Shown here piece by piece: positions 63,431-64,000 of a stretch of 64,000 nt of DNA; positions within the stretch are counted from its first letter, which is position 1, and each line of letters opens with the position of its first letter. The notes beneath the pieces are model-generated. The model worked only from the letters and a program-made list of their open reading frames with translations. It was not told the DNA's origin and did not search any database. The position numbers and the translations under genes are program-made. The stretch spans positions 2,012,096-2,076,095 of the forward strand of contig VUYV01000088.1 in NCBI GenBank assembly GCA_008711295.1, in the 5' to 3' direction. The stretch comes from Anarhynchus alexandrinus (lineage: Eukaryota > Chordata > Aves > Charadriiformes > Charadriidae).

Positions 63431-63562
63431 GGTGGGTAAAAGACATGTAGATGTGGTGCTTAAGAACATGGTTTAGTGGTGGACTTGGATGTGCTAGGTT
63501 AACGGTTGGACTCGGTGATCTTAAAGATCTCTTCCAAACAAAAGGATTCTATGATTCTATAA
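63431..63562 (+). mobile_element. CR1 LINE 3' tail fragment
   Basis: Sense CR1 3' UTR: 'gacatgtagatgtggtgctt', 'catggtttagtggtggactt', 'ggttggactcggtgatctta' and two octamers 'attctatgattctat' near 63547. The same tail type occurs on the - strand at 13030-13908. Confidence 0.94.
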
Positions 63563-64000
63563 AAATACTCCTGGTTACACTGATTTCACTGATGAATTTG
63601 TCTTCATAATCTCCATTAGCTCTCCCCTGTTGTTTTAAGATGTAAACCATTGCGGCACATTTTGTTCTGAAAGCCTGGCCTTCCTCTGCAGACATGCCTA
63701 GACTATGCCTAAACCAGATGGCCAAATCTAGTGTAATCTATATCTGTACCCAGTATCCCCCTGGATAGGTAATCCAGGCTTTATGTTGAGATCTGTATTG
63801 CTGTGACTCCCATAACCGCATGAATTCCTTCTTCACATTTCACATTGTGGAAACCTCCTAGAGGTTTAATAAAAGTTAAGAATTCCACTGATTCTTTTAC
63901 AAAATGAAATTGAAAACAAAGAACAAAGTATTACAGTATGCTTTATATTATTGCTTTTTATAGTTCTCCTGTAATTGATAAATGTCCTGAATAGGCACAG
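63563..64000. other. Unassigned non-coding sequence
   Basis: Nothing recognisable to the end of the window. Confidence 0.45.

Noticed and set aside
1..64000. CRISPR arrays, tRNA or rRNA genes, operons
   Set aside because: None was seen; the short tandem repeats lack regular spacers, and the context is eukaryotic.

Overview
This window looks like a gene-poor, AT-rich stretch of a bird chromosome. The main evidence is a set of CR1 LINE retrotransposons, 5'-truncated in the usual avian way and ending in the diagnostic octamer tail (ATTCTATG)n, on both strands. A crocodilian or turtle source is less likely but cannot be excluded from sequence alone. I recognise no host protein-coding gene, tRNA, rRNA or CRISPR array. 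The open reading frames are either remnants of CR1 ORF2 (endonuclease/reverse transcriptase) or short frames of the length chance gives in 64 kb. Prokaryote-type features (operons, ribosome binding sites, origins) do not apply.

Layout. 1-3012: unassigned single-copy-like sequence. 3013-4817: a truncated CR1 and a short CR1 tail. 5190-8110: a decayed ancient LINE on the + strand, with recognisable endonuclease and reverse-transcriptase motifs, interrupted by a younger CR1 (7135-7801). 8110-13030: unassigned. 13030-15565: two LINEs on the - strand side by side, a CR1 with a 225-codon open ORF2 remnant (13030-13908) and an ancient degraded LINE (14090-15565). 15565-22220: unassigned, with a CpG-rich patch beginning near 21700. 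22220-28330: mostly unassigned, with three old LINE fragments. 28330-35450: unassigned, with small palindromes and a composite AP-1/E-box motif. 35460-36560: a probable ancient LINE on the - strand. 38460-38583 and 41903-42540: CR1s, + and - strand. 42845-43060 and 46230-46985: old LINE remnants. 48286-48820: a 249-bp segment present twice, separated by a CR1 tail and a single N, most likely an assembly artefact that exposes a polymorphic CR1 insertion. 48821-63430: the longest stretch without a confident mobile element. 63431-63562: a final CR1 tail.

The most useful observations are the N-marked duplication at 48.3-48.8 kb, the nested LINE at 5.2-8.1 kb, the CpG-rich patch near 21.9 kb as a possible unannotated promoter, and several perfect inverted repeats outside known repeats. 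I found nothing that supports a new biological system. All repeat calls come from recalled consensus patterns and visible motifs, not from a database search.
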